DNA of 64,000 bases from DATJFQ01 sp035492775. Its GTDB lineage: Bacteria; Acidobacteriota; Vicinamibacteria; Vicinamibacterales; 2-12-FULL-66-21. The translations under genes and the position numbers were made by a program. The stretch is from assembly GCA_035492775.1 (NCBI GenBank), contig DATJIW010000110.1, forward strand, positions 73,214 through 137,213, in the 5' to 3' direction. The stretch's first letter is position 1. Every line of letters begins with the position of its first letter. Below are positions 7,938-16,644 of this stretch, piece after piece. The notes below the pieces were generated by a model, which ran no database searches, was not told where the DNA came from, and worked only from the letters and a program-made list of their open reading frames with translations.

Positions 7938-8552
7938 CTACCGCAATTTCGCGGCGGCGGCCTTTGCGAGGGCGATCAGCTTCGGTTTCAACGACGCCTC
8001 TGTATCCGGCGAATCGACGTCCATTTGCAGTATGAGATCTTTATTCCCCGCCTTGACGTAGAGCGGAGCCGTCCGCGCCCTCATCGCCGCCGGACAGACC
8101 TCGAAGTAGGCTTCGTCGCCGACGTCCGGCGCCATCTCTTTCTTGCACCCGTTTCCGACGGCGTTCGTGTGGGTGTAGTTCTTGCCTTCGATGAGCACGA
8201 TGCTCAGGAGCGGGCCTCTGAGCATGACGGCGTTTCCCTTGTCATCGACGGTGGGTCCCTGACCTTCGAACTGGCAGGACGCGCCTCCGCCCGCGCCTTG
8301 GCCTGGCGGGTCACCTGGAGACGGCGACCTGTAGCCCGGGAACCCGGTGATGTTCCGGATTTCCTCTACGGTCAACACGGCGCACGCCGGGTTCTGAGAT
8401 CCTGACCCGCCGCTCCGCTGACCGACCATCGGTACCGAGCTGTCGTGTGCAGCGTGCACGTCGCCCGGAATGCCACCTGAGATGGCCGCGACCGCGACGA
8501 CGATCGCCATCCTTTTCGCCGTTCGGCATCGGTCATTTGCCATGTTCAGCAC
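7938..8552 (-). CDS. Secreted DUF3558-like protein
   Basis: This protein of up to 204 residues has a signal sequence (hydrophobic core about 15-30, ending near VHA). The mature part opens with CAVLTVEEIRNITGF and a second Cys in ASCQFEG, followed by a conserved-looking GDEAYFEVC segment. The pattern of Cys, amphipathic helix, then Cys on a strand resembles DUF3558 proteins and the modules of the lipoprotein at 4990. It lies 4 bases behind the response regulator gene on the same strand, so it is probably part of the kinase-regulator operon and may be a periplasmic accessory. The start is GTG at 8552, with ATG at 8543 or the Met before the hydrophobic core as alternatives. Confidence 0.65.
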   Translation of the reverse strand: MLNMANDRCRTAKRMAIVVAVAAISGGIPGDVHAAHDSSVPMVGQRSGGSGSQNPACAVLTVEEIRNITGFPGYRSPSPGDPPGQGAGGGASCQFEGQGPTVDDKGNAVMLRGPLLSIVLIEGKNYTHTNAVGNGCKKEMAPDVGDEAYFEVCPAAMRARTAPLYVKAGNKDLILQMDVDSPDTEASLKPKLIALAKAAAAKLR

Positions 8553-8556
8553 GTTT

Positions 8557-9234
8557 TTATACCAGGCGTTCCCGAAGTGCCTTTGCCACCGCTTCGGTCT
8601 TGGAGTGGACCTGCAGTTTCCCGTAGATGTTCTTCAGATGAAAGGACACCGTATTGACACTGATGCCCATTGCTTGCGCCGCGGTCTTCTTGTGATGGCC
8701 GTCCACGAGCAGCTTCAGCAGCTCGTTTTCCTGTGGTGTCAGGTGATAGGACGCGTGGGAGGCAGGGCGGAAATCACGAAAGAGCGCAAGGACGCGGCGG
8801 GCGATTTCGGGAGACATGGGCGCGCCGCCTGCAGCGACTTCCCGTAATGACTCGAGCAGCCGCGCCGGCGGTGTGTTCTTGAGCAGATAGCCGGACGCGC
8901 CGGCGCACAGCGCTGCGAATACCTTGTCGTCGCTGTCGTGGACGGTCAACGCCAGGATCGGGACACTCGGGACGCGTTCCTGCAGCAGGCGAATGCCCTC
9001 GACCCCGGACATTCCGGGTAGTCCCAGGTCCGTCAGCACAACGTGCGGCCGGGCGTCCGTTACACCCCGCAGAGCCTCCTCCATCGTGCGAAAACTGCGC
9101 GTGCACCGGAATCCGGGGGAGCCGTTGATGAGGATTGCCAGTCCCTCACGTACATCACGGACATCCTCGATGATCACGACCGCGAGCGGCTGCTGGCGAG
9201 CCTGGTCGGAAACGTTGTGTTGGACTGAGGTCAT
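8557..9234 (-). CDS. NarL/FixJ-type response regulator
   Basis: This 225-residue two-domain regulator has a receiver domain (about 16-140) with acidic pocket ED at 23-24, phosphoacceptor Asp 69 in VLTDLGLPGMSG, Thr 97 and Lys 119 in GYLLKN. A GerE/LuxR-type helix-turn-helix follows at about 160-221 (LTPQENELLKLLVDG, then AAQAMGISVNTVSFHLKNIY). It should be phosphorylated by the sensor kinase encoded 60 bases upstream and act as a DNA-binding dimer. Members of this class bind inverted heptamers resembling TACYYMT, which fits the CTAC-N8-GTAG palindromes at 2937, 4935 and 9291. The regulation of those sites is inferred, not shown. Confidence 0.9.
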   Translation of the reverse strand: MTSVQHNVSDQARQQPLAVVIIEDVRDVREGLAILINGSPGFRCTRSFRTMEEALRGVTDARPHVVLTDLGLPGMSGVEGIRLLQERVPSVPILALTVHDSDDKVFAALCAGASGYLLKNTPPARLLESLREVAAGGAPMSPEIARRVLALFRDFRPASHASYHLTPQENELLKLLVDGHHKKTAAQAMGISVNTVSFHLKNIYGKLQVHSKTEAVAKALRERLV

Positions 9235-9260
9235 CGGTGACGTCGTCGAGCGCCGGACTC

Positions 9261-9290
9261 ACCATAGCCGCAAACCCAAACCCGCGTCAC
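9261..9290 (-). promoter_or_regulatory. Predicted promoter of the response regulator gene
   Basis: On the minus strand GTGACG (9290-9285) abuts the palindrome at 9291-9306 and is followed, after 18 bases, by TATGGT (9266-9261). This resembles the layout at sites 1 and 2 and would let the regulator act on its own gene. Confidence 0.35.
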
Positions 9291-9306
9291 CTACTCATGA
9301 GAGTAG
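9291..9306 (-). promoter_or_regulatory. Palindromic operator CTAC-N8-GTAG, site 3
   Basis: CTACTCATGAGAGTAG has 6-base perfect arms. It spans the stop codon of the sensor kinase gene and lies 57 bases before the response regulator start. It could autoregulate the regulator and the DUF3558-like gene behind it. Confidence 0.45.
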
Positions 9307-12300
9307 GCGTCGAGATCGCCGGTGCGGCCGGAGGGGCATGACGAGCCGAATCGTGGTCGCGCTGCCGGGCTCCGACAGCACGTCGAGCTTGCCGGCGATT
9401 CTGGCCGCGCGGCGCCGCATGTTCACGAGCCCGTTCCCCTCTGCTTCAGCGGCAGGGTCGAATCCCTTGCCGTTGTCGGCGATGCTCAAAACGAGCGACC
9501 CATTCTCCGTCCCGAACGTCACCTCAACGGCGTCGCAGCCGGAATGGCGCGCGGCATTGTTGACAGCCTCCTTGAAAATCAGGAACACGTCCCTGCGCAC
9601 GTCCAGTTCGATGCGTTCGTCCTGCAGAACCCCCACGACGGTGAACGTGAGCCTGACGTCGCATGCCGACAGCAGGTCGTCGGCGTGCTCGCGCATCTTG
9701 CGCACCAGATCTGCGAGCTGGTCGCGATCGGGGCTGATGGCCCAGACGATGTCGGCCATTGCCGTGACCGACTCGCGCGACAGCGCGGCGATGGACGCGA
9801 GGGGGTCCTCCGTTCCGCCGGCCAGCGCGTGGCGCTGGCGCGCCACCTCGCTCAGAACTGCAATGCGTGTGAGATTCGCGCCGATGTCGTCGTGCAGATC
9901 TGTCGCGATTCGCGTGCGCATGTTCGCGACCTCGAGCAGCCGCGCGACACGCCGGCGAGAGACGACATAGGTCAACGCGCCGATCGTCGACAGCGTGAGC
10001 AGCACGAACCACGAGCGGCGCCACACCGGAGCGACGACCGTGAACGCGACGGTCGCGTCGGACGCGCTCGTCCGGCCCTGATTCGTGATGGCGCGGGCGG
10101 TGAACGTATAGCGCCCTGGCGCGAGGCTCGCAAACGTGATGCTCCGCTGCAGGCTCGGGGCGCTCCATGTATCGCGCTCACGCAGGCGGTACTGATACAA
10201 GACGCCGTCAGCTGTGCCGAACCATGGCGCCACCAGATCGATCCGCATCGAGCCGCCGCTCCGTAGCTGAAGATTCTCGATGGCGCGATCGCCCACTGCC
10301 GACACGTCGCGGGGCCGCCCGTCTACCGAAATGCCGGTGACGAAGATTTCCGGAGCAGGCGGTGCCGATTGTGCGGCGTCAGGGACGAGACGGAGAATGG
10401 CGTCGGAATAGACGAACCACAGGACGCCCTTCGCATCGCGTAGCGCGCCCCACATTTCGGTCGCGGGCAGCCCGTCGGTTGCGGTGAAGTGCGTGATCTG
10501 TCCTGTTTCTACGGACAGCTTGTCGAGCCCGCGCGCCGTACCGATGTACATCTCTCCGGCGGCGGCTTCGACGACGGCCGTCGTTTCATTGCTCGACAGG
10601 CCATCATGCGTCGTATACGCATGAAACCGCGGATGCTCGCTTTCGGGATGCTCGATGCTGGCTACGCCGCCCCGATAGGTCGCTGCCCAGACCCGCCCTG
10701 CGGAGTCCAGCGCGAGGTTGCGGATCTGGCCCGGGGGAACACCATCGTTCGCAGCGAACCGTACAAAGCGCGTTCCATCGTAGCGTGCAAGGCCGGCATC
10801 GCCGCTGAATCCGATCCAGACATCTCCAGCGCGGTCGCTCACAAACGACGAGACGTAATGGCGATCGAGCGGCGGAAGGCCGTCCGCCTCGCTGAATTGG
10901 ACCAATCCTGACGGTGCACCGCCGCGCCAGAGCGCGAGCCCATTACGGACGACGCCCTGTCCGACGGTTCCAATCCAGACGTTTCCACGACGATCTTCGA
11001 AGAGGCGGATGATGGTGTCCGCGGCCAGCCCGTCGGCGCTGGAGATTTTTGCAACCGGTTTCGCGGGCGCAATCCGTTCAAGCGGAATTCCCGCCGCATA
11101 GCGGACGACGCCTTCATTGCCGCCGAACCACCACCCGCCGCCACGATCTTGAAACGCGATTTGATTCCAGGCCCATGACGCGGAAACTGGCGGACGTGCC
11201 CCCGCGATGGGCCTGAACGACTGACCGTCGAAGCGCGACGCCAGAATCTTTCCCCCCGACTCGCTGAACGCGACGAGGTCGCCATTTCGTGCTTCAACGA
11301 GCGACATGAACAACGCCCGCTGGTCGCCCGGCGAGAACGCGGTGAAGCCGCTGCGCGACAGTTTGGCCACGCCGTACGGGAAGACGTCAGTCCACACGTT
11401 CCCGTGCAGGTCCTCCGCGAGCGCCGAGAACCCCAGCGCGTGCAGGCCCTCGCGTTCGCCGATCGTCTGCAGTGCGACGGTGCTGCCGGCCGAACGATCG
11501 ACGGCGACGCGCACGAGCGCGCTGCCCGTGGCCACCCACAACATGCCGCGGCTGTCCTGCATCAAATCAGACGCTCCGCCGGAAGGAAAACCGTCCTGCG
11601 ACGTGAGATGCCGGACGACACGCGGTCGTGCGTGCGGTTCGTTCGTGAGCTGCAGCAGGCCACCGCCCATTGGCGTGAGCCAGATGGTTCCCGCGTTGTC
11701 CTCCAGAATCCTGCTGACCGACTGGACGGGAATGCCGTCCGCCTCACCGAGCACATCGACGCCGCCCGCAGGTTCGAGCCGGTATACCCGCGAATTCGTA
11801 CCGATCCACAACACGCCGAACCTGTCGACGAACAGCGAACCGATGGACCGCGCCTGAAGCACGTCCGGGACATTCAAGTCGACTGCGGTGAATGCGACAC
11901 CCTCGCCGGATATATCTGCCCGGAAGAGGCCGGCCGCCGTGCCGACCCACAGCGCGCCGGACGGGTCGTGCTGAAGCGAAGAGACGCGCGCCGACCGGGG
12001 ATCCGCGCTCGGCACGTACGTCGTGAACATGGGCGCCGCATGGACGTTCTGGTCGCCGGCCTCTCTGCGTCCGTTGGGGTTGAAGCGAACCAGCCCTCGT
12101 TCGGTCGCAATCCAGAAAGTACCGTCGCGCGTCTCGATCAGGTCGTTCACGTCGCCGATCGGAAGGCCGTCGTCGACGCCCCAGTTGACGAACTCGCGGC
12201 CATCGAACCGGGACAGGCCGGCGCGCGTGCAGAACCAGAGAAAACCGCGGCTGTCCCGAACGATCCGATTGATCGCATAGTGAGCGAGTCCGTCGGACGT

Positions 12301-12411
12301 CGAATAGTAAGTGATCGGAAGACGCTGCCCGTGCGCCTGGGCGGACAGGACGAGCAGAACGCCAGAGGCGATACTTCCTCGCAGGACACGCATGATGCCC
12401 GGGCGGGCCAT
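9295..12411 (-). CDS. Beta-propeller sensor histidine kinase
   Basis: This 1038-residue kinase has a signal peptide or N-terminal anchor, then a series of Reg_prop repeats forming a periplasmic beta-propeller (motifs such as DSRGFLWFCTRAGLSRFDG and GTIWLTPMGGGLLQ) to about residue 690. A Y_Y_Y domain follows, then one membrane helix near 795-815 (RRSWFVLLTLSTIGALTYVV). The cytoplasmic part is a HisKA_3 dimerisation domain with His about 840 in DLHDDIGANLTRI and a HATPase_c domain (EAVNNAARHS, ADNGKGFD). Unlike many propeller kinases it has no fused receiver or AraC domain; the separate regulator gene lies 60 bases downstream. The signal sensed is unknown. ATG 12393 is an alternative start. 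Confidence 0.93.
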   Translation of the reverse strand: MARPGIMRVLRGSIASGVLLVLSAQAHGQRLPITYYSTSDGLAHYAINRIVRDSRGFLWFCTRAGLSRFDGREFVNWGVDDGLPIGDVNDLIETRDGTFWIATERGLVRFNPNGRREAGDQNVHAAPMFTTYVPSADPRSARVSSLQHDPSGALWVGTAAGLFRADISGEGVAFTAVDLNVPDVLQARSIGSLFVDRFGVLWIGTNSRVYRLEPAGGVDVLGEADGIPVQSVSRILEDNAGTIWLTPMGGGLLQLTNEPHARPRVVRHLTSQDGFPSGGASDLMQDSRGMLWVATGSALVRVAVDRSAGSTVALQTIGEREGLHALGFSALAEDLHGNVWTDVFPYGVAKLSRSGFTAFSPGDQRALFMSLVEARNGDLVAFSESGGKILASRFDGQSFRPIAGARPPVSASWAWNQIAFQDRGGGWWFGGNEGVVRYAAGIPLERIAPAKPVAKISSADGLAADTIIRLFEDRRGNVWIGTVGQGVVRNGLALWRGGAPSGLVQFSEADGLPPLDRHYVSSFVSDRAGDVWIGFSGDAGLARYDGTRFVRFAANDGVPPGQIRNLALDSAGRVWAATYRGGVASIEHPESEHPRFHAYTTHDGLSSNETTAVVEAAAGEMYIGTARGLDKLSVETGQITHFTATDGLPATEMWGALRDAKGVLWFVYSDAILRLVPDAAQSAPPAPEIFVTGISVDGRPRDVSAVGDRAIENLQLRSGGSMRIDLVAPWFGTADGVLYQYRLRERDTWSAPSLQRSITFASLAPGRYTFTARAITNQGRTSASDATVAFTVVAPVWRRSWFVLLTLSTIGALTYVVSRRRVARLLEVANMRTRIATDLHDDIGANLTRIAVLSEVARQRHALAGGTEDPLASIAALSRESVTAMADIVWAISPDRDQLADLVRKMREHADDLLSACDVRLTFTVVGVLQDERIELDVRRDVFLIFKEAVNNAARHSGCDAVEVTFGTENGSLVLSIADNGKGFDPAAEAEGNGLVNMRRRAARIAGKLDVLSEPGSATTIRLVMPLRPHRRSRRLLS

Positions 12412-12456
12412 GGCTGGCGCGGTACTCTACTCCAACCGCTCGCCGCAGACCTCCGG

Positions 12457-12462
12457 TATCCT
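12457..12462 (+). promoter_or_regulatory. Leaderless-type -10 element (TATCCT)
   Basis: TATCCT ends 6 bases before the aldo/keto reductase ATG and there is no Shine-Dalgarno sequence. Transcription would begin at or next to the start codon. Confidence 0.45.
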
Positions 12463-12468
12463 GATCGG

Positions 12469-13446
12469 ATGGAATACGTCCGGCTCGGCAACACTGGACT
12501 GAAGGTTTCGCGGATTTGTCTAGGCGCGATGACGTACGGAGATCCGGGCTGGCGCGCCTGGGTGCTCACCGAAGATCAGTCACGGCCGTTCATCGAGCGC
12601 GCACTCGAGCTCGGCATCAACTTCTTCGACACCGCCGACATGTATTCGCTCGGAAAGAGCGAAGGAGTCCTCGGCCGCGCGCTGAAGGACCTCGCGCCCC
12701 GCGACGAGGTCGTCATCGCCACGAAGGTCTTCAATCCGATGAGTGACGACGTGAACGATCGCGGGCTTTCGCGGAAGCACATCATGTCGGCGATCGACCG
12801 TTCGTTGAGACGCCTCGAAACGGATTATGTGGATCTGTACCAGATCCATCGGTGGGATCCGAACACTCCGATTGAGGAAACGCTCGAAGCGCTGCACGAC
12901 GTCGTGAAGGCGGGCAAGGCGCGATACATCGGCGCGTCGACGATGATGGCGTGGCAGTTTGCAAAGGCTCTTCATCTGGCCGAGCAGCACGGCTGGACGC
13001 GGTTCGTCTCGATGCAGAACCACTACAACCTGATCTACCGCGAGGAAGAGCGCGAGATGATGCCGCTCTGCATCGAGGAAGGGATCGGCGTGATTCCGTG
13101 GAGCCCGCTGGCCCGGGGATTCCTCGCCGGCAATCGCCGCCGCGGCGAGCGGACGGCCACGACACGCGAGCAGACCGACGCCTACGCGCATGGGATGTAC
13201 TACCAGGAACCCGACTACGTTGTCGCGGACCGCACGGCGGAGGTCGCACGCGACAAGGGCGTGACACCGGCGCAGATAGCACTGGCGTGGGTACTCGCAC
13301 AGCGCGGCGTGACGGCGCCGATTGTTGGTGCGTCGAAGATGGAGCACCTCGAGCAGGCGGTGAAAGCGCTCGAGATCAGGCTTTCGGACGAGGAGCGGCG
13401 CCGGCTCGAGGAGCCGTACGTGCCACACAGGCCGCTGGGATTCTAG
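12469..13446 (+). CDS. Aldo/keto reductase
   Basis: This 325-residue NADPH-dependent oxidoreductase has a single TIM barrel. Family marks are MEYVRLGNTGLKVSRICLG at the start, the catalytic Asp and Tyr in FFDTADMYSLG, the Lys in VVIATKVF, the His in LYQIHRWD, and the cofactor-binding end IPWSPLARGFLAG with VGASKMEHLEQAV. Length and motifs place it with the YghZ/PdxI-like bacterial reductases, but the substrate cannot be told. The ATG at 12469 matches family N termini; the long upstream open frame is antisense to the kinase gene. It is transcribed divergently from the kinase and converges with the ADOP permease gene. Confidence 0.92.
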   Translation: MEYVRLGNTGLKVSRICLGAMTYGDPGWRAWVLTEDQSRPFIERALELGINFFDTADMYSLGKSEGVLGRALKDLAPRDEVVIATKVFNPMSDDVNDRGLSRKHIMSAIDRSLRRLETDYVDLYQIHRWDPNTPIEETLEALHDVVKAGKARYIGASTMMAWQFAKALHLAEQHGWTRFVSMQNHYNLIYREEEREMMPLCIEEGIGVIPWSPLARGFLAGNRRRGERTATTREQTDAYAHGMYYQEPDYVVADRTAEVARDKGVTPAQIALAWVLAQRGVTAPIVGASKMEHLEQAVKALEIRLSDEERRRLEEPYVPHRPLGF

Positions 13447-13454
13447 GCGGCGTT

Positions 13455-16208
13455 TTACTCCGCCCGGAGCGCGATCATTGGATCCACGCGCGCCGCCCGC
13501 CGGGCCGGCAGGTATGCCGCAAACAGCGCGAGCGCGATCATCACGACCGCGGCAGCCGCGATCGTGATTGGGTCCCGCGCGTCGAGGCCGAACAGCAACG
13601 ACTCCAGGATGGTCGTCCCCGCAAGCGCCGCTGGAACGCCGGCGGCGATGCCGACCGCGACGAGCAGGATCGATTCCCGCAGCACCATCCATCGCACGGA
13701 GCGCTGCGCCGCGCCGAGGGCCATGCGCAGCCCGATCTCCGGGGTCCTGCGGGCGACGCCGTATGCCAGCAGCCCGTAGAGGCCGATCGTAGAGAGCATG
13801 ATGGCGACCGAGCCCAGCAGCGTGGCGAGCCGCGCGAACAGCCGCTCGCGCATCAGCGACTTGTCGATCTGATCGGTCTGCGACATGACTGCGAACATCG
13901 GGACGTTTGCGTCGATGTCGTGGACGATCTGCCGCATCGTTGAGGCGAGGGCGGAAGGTGGTCCCGCGGTCCGGACCTCGAAGGTGGGGCTCTTCATGTC
14001 CGGCTGCTGCCGGTAGTAGAGATAGAACGTCGGCGGCTTTGGATCCCGGATCCCCGTGTATTTCGCATCGGCGACAATGCCGATGACGTGGACTGGCGGG
14101 CGATTCCGCAGCCGTTCCGATCCCAGGACGATTTCGCGTCCGAGCACGTCGTCGGAGCCAAAGAGTTGTTTCGCGAGTGCCTGATTGATGACGGCGACCG
14201 GGCCGCCGCCCTCGTCGCGCACCTCGAACGTCCGGCCGCGCAGCACACTGATGCTCAGCGTCTGGAAAAAACGCTCGTCGACGATCAGGCTCCACGCGAG
14301 ATGAGAGCGGTCGAACGCACGTGCCTCCGGGCTGTCCGGTGCAGGAGAGTGTTCGTCCGGCCGGGCCGCGATTGAAATCGCGCTCGAATGGCTGATCAGC
14401 CGATGGCTCGAGAGGGATGCGCCGATCACGCCTGGCGTACGGCGAACGTTCTCGAGAATCCGCCCGTACAGATCCGTGGTGCGCTGGCCTTCATATCCGC
14501 TCAGCGATGGATCGACGCGAAACAGGAGCAGGTGGGACGGATCGAATCCGAGTTCTGTCAACTGCAGATTTCGCAGCGATCGGACCAGCAGGCCGGCCCC
14601 GGCGATCAGCAGCAGCGAGAGCGCAATCTGCACCACGATGAGCGTGCCTGGCAACAGTCGGCGGTGGCCGACCGTTCCGCGGCCGCCTTCCTGCAGTGTC
14701 GTGCTCACGTCCACCTGCGTCGCCCGGATCGCCGGCACGAATCCGAATGCCACCGCGCAGCCAACGGCGATGGCGATCGCGAACAACAGGACGCGCCAGT
14801 CGAGCGCGCCGACCCACGGGGTGTCGGCGAACGAATCTGCCAGCGCCGGCGCGAGTGCGGCGCCGAGCCACCAGGCCACGCCGACGCCCAGCGCGGCCGC
14901 CGCAGCCGCGAGCAGCACCGACTCGGTGATGAGCTGCCGGACGATTCGTCGCCGCGCCGCGCCTATGGCCGCGCGAACCGACAGCTCACGAACACGCGCG
15001 CGTCCCCTGGCCAGGAGCAGACCGGCAACGTTGGCGCACGCTACGAGCAGCACGATTGCCGTCACGGCCGCCATCATGCGCAAGGGATCCCGCATCGTCT
15101 CGCGGTTCTCGACCTGACCCTGCCCTCCGGGCACCAGAGTGAGCTTCGGAAGATCCTTCGCCGCGAGAGCCGGCTTGGCGGCCGCAACCGTACTCTTCAA
15201 CATGACGTCGAGCGCATCGCGGGCACGATCGGCCTCGACGCCCGGCTTCAGCCGCGCGAGCATGAGAACCCACCAGAAGTTCGGGTCCTGCGGCGGATCG
15301 TCGCCGGGGACGACGCGCATCTTCATCGCCATCGGAATGTAGAGGTCAGGGTCGGTGCCGACCTGGCCGGTTCCGTGAAATGCCCGCGGCATCACGCCGA
15401 CAATCGTGAACGGAACCGAGTTGACCGCCACCGTCTGTCCGACGGCGGCCGCCGCGTCCCCGAACCGATGATGTGCCGCCGCGTAACTGAGAATCGCCGC
15501 CGGCGGCGCCTCGGCTTTGTCGTCGAACGTGCCCAGTGGCCGGCCGGCGGACGGCCTTACGCCAAGGACATCGAAGTAATTGCCGGACACGGCGTGAGCC
15601 GTCGCCAGCTCGGCGCGCCCGTCGACGACGGTGTTGACGTTGTACAGGTCCGCGAAGCCCAGCACATCGACGTACGGCGCGCCCTCCATCTGGAATGCCT
15701 GGTACGCTGCGTACGAGAACGACGTGCTGGCCAGCCCCTGTTCGTTGTCCTCCCCGTACCCATCGAGCGAGGAGAATGGAAAAACCGGTCCGGACCTCCA
15801 CTTCACGACGAAAAGCGACGACGGATCGGCAACCGGCATCGATCGGAGGAAGACGGTCTCGGTCAGGCTGAACACAGCGGCACTCGAACCGATCCCGACC
15901 GCCAGCGACAGCACGGCAACTGCCGCAAACCCGGGGGAGCGGCGCAGGAGCCGCGCACCGTACACGAGATCCTGATGGATGCTGTCGATCGTTGGAAATC
16001 CCCACATGGCGCGCGCGTCCTCTCTCAACCTCGTGACGTTGCCCACGTCGACTGCGGCCCGCCGCCGCGCTTCGTCCTCGCCAATGCCCAGTGCGGTGTA
16101 GCTCTGTGCCTTCCACTCGACGTGCTGTGCCATTTCCGCGCGCAGTTCGGCATCGAGCCGTCCGCGGTGGACGGCGGCACGAACCCGGCGGAGCAGACGC
16201 AGCATCAT
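13455..16208 (-). CDS. ADOP-type ABC transporter permease (917 residues)
   Basis: This is a duplicated MacB/FtsX-type permease. Residues 1-70 form a soluble helical prefix (AELRAEMAQHVEWKAQ, EDEARRRAAVDVGNV). A first membrane helix (about 100-120) leads to a periplasmic MacB-like core, three helices of an FtsX domain (near 380-500), then a second helix-core-FtsX unit ending with LPARRAARVDPMIALRAE. These acidobacterial orphan permeases lack a neighbouring ATPase; their cargo is unknown, and macrolide- or lipoprotein-type export is usually guessed. It lies 34 bases behind a PadR gene on the same strand, so the pair is probably one operon with PadR control. ATG 16205 is an alternative start. 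Confidence 0.9.
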   Translation of the reverse strand: MMLRLLRRVRAAVHRGRLDAELRAEMAQHVEWKAQSYTALGIGEDEARRRAAVDVGNVTRLREDARAMWGFPTIDSIHQDLVYGARLLRRSPGFAAVAVLSLAVGIGSSAAVFSLTETVFLRSMPVADPSSLFVVKWRSGPVFPFSSLDGYGEDNEQGLASTSFSYAAYQAFQMEGAPYVDVLGFADLYNVNTVVDGRAELATAHAVSGNYFDVLGVRPSAGRPLGTFDDKAEAPPAAILSYAAAHHRFGDAAAAVGQTVAVNSVPFTIVGVMPRAFHGTGQVGTDPDLYIPMAMKMRVVPGDDPPQDPNFWWVLMLARLKPGVEADRARDALDVMLKSTVAAAKPALAAKDLPKLTLVPGGQGQVENRETMRDPLRMMAAVTAIVLLVACANVAGLLLARGRARVRELSVRAAIGAARRRIVRQLITESVLLAAAAAALGVGVAWWLGAALAPALADSFADTPWVGALDWRVLLFAIAIAVGCAVAFGFVPAIRATQVDVSTTLQEGGRGTVGHRRLLPGTLIVVQIALSLLLIAGAGLLVRSLRNLQLTELGFDPSHLLLFRVDPSLSGYEGQRTTDLYGRILENVRRTPGVIGASLSSHRLISHSSAISIAARPDEHSPAPDSPEARAFDRSHLAWSLIVDERFFQTLSISVLRGRTFEVRDEGGGPVAVINQALAKQLFGSDDVLGREIVLGSERLRNRPPVHVIGIVADAKYTGIRDPKPPTFYLYYRQQPDMKSPTFEVRTAGPPSALASTMRQIVHDIDANVPMFAVMSQTDQIDKSLMRERLFARLATLLGSVAIMLSTIGLYGLLAYGVARRTPEIGLRMALGAAQRSVRWMVLRESILLVAVGIAAGVPAALAGTTILESLLFGLDARDPITIAAAAVVMIALALFAAYLPARRAARVDPMIALRAE

Positions 16209-16242
16209 GATCCCTAGACGTTCAATGGGAGTCTTCGGTTGG

Positions 16243-16581
16243 CTAAGCCGGTTTCATGACCCGTCTGATCGCGCCGACCACGCGGTCGAAGCTCGTCTCC
16301 GCGTCCCCCAACGCGCGGCGTCCGGCGCGGGTGAGGCGGTAGTACCGGGCCTTCCGGTTGTTCGCCGAGTGGCCCCACTCGGAATCCACGAGTCCTTGCA
16401 GCTGCAGCCGCTGAAGCGCCGGATACAGCGAGCCCTCCTCCACGTGGAGGACGTCTCCCGAGACCATGCGGATATGCTGCGCGATGCCGTATCCGTGCAT
16501 GACGCCGATGGACAACGTTTTGAGCACCAGCATGTCGAGGGTGCCCGGCAGCAGCTCCTGGCGGTCGGTTTTCTTTCCCAT
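16243..16581 (-). CDS. PadR-family transcriptional regulator
   Basis: This 112-residue winged-helix regulator has the PadR pattern LLPGTLDMLVLKTLSIGVMHGYGIA, then EEGSLYPALQRLQLQGLV and the wing NRKARYYRLTRAGRRAL. PadR proteins are usually repressors of a linked transporter or detoxification gene and respond to small molecules. The gene precedes the 917-residue ADOP permease and so probably regulates it. A perfect palindrome covers its own start codon (16578-16594), which points to autorepression. It is divergent from the S51 peptidase gene. Confidence 0.92.
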   Translation of the reverse strand: MGKKTDRQELLPGTLDMLVLKTLSIGVMHGYGIAQHIRMVSGDVLHVEEGSLYPALQRLQLQGLVDSEWGHSANNRKARYYRLTRAGRRALGDAETSFDRVVGAIRRVMKPA

Positions 16582-16594
16582 AGATTGTCTATGG
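16578..16594. promoter_or_regulatory. Perfect palindrome over PadR start codon (putative operator)
   Basis: CCATAGA-TTG-TCTATGG has 7-base perfect arms and a 3-base spacer and includes the PadR start codon. The size and position suit a PadR dimer operator that blocks both transcription and initiation. Confidence 0.55.
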
Positions 16595-16631
16595 ATGACA
16601 CGCTATCCCGGATCGGCCGCGGCCGTCAAGG

Positions 16632-16637
16632 TACAAT
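16632..16637 (+). promoter_or_regulatory. Leaderless-type -10 element (TACAAT)
   Basis: TACAAT ends 7 bases before the S51 peptidase ATG, with no Shine-Dalgarno sequence between them. Confidence 0.5.
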
Positions 16638-16644
16638 CGTCCTC

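Noticed and set aside
11404..12468. Long open frame upstream of the aldo/keto reductase in the same frame
   Set aside because: It is antisense to the sensor kinase gene, rich in Arg and His, and resembles no protein family; the reductase homology begins at 12469.
12580..14295. 571-codon minus-strand open frame
   Set aside because: It overlaps the aldo/keto reductase and the ADOP permease genes, is extremely Arg-rich and has no motif; a shadow of high-GC coding.
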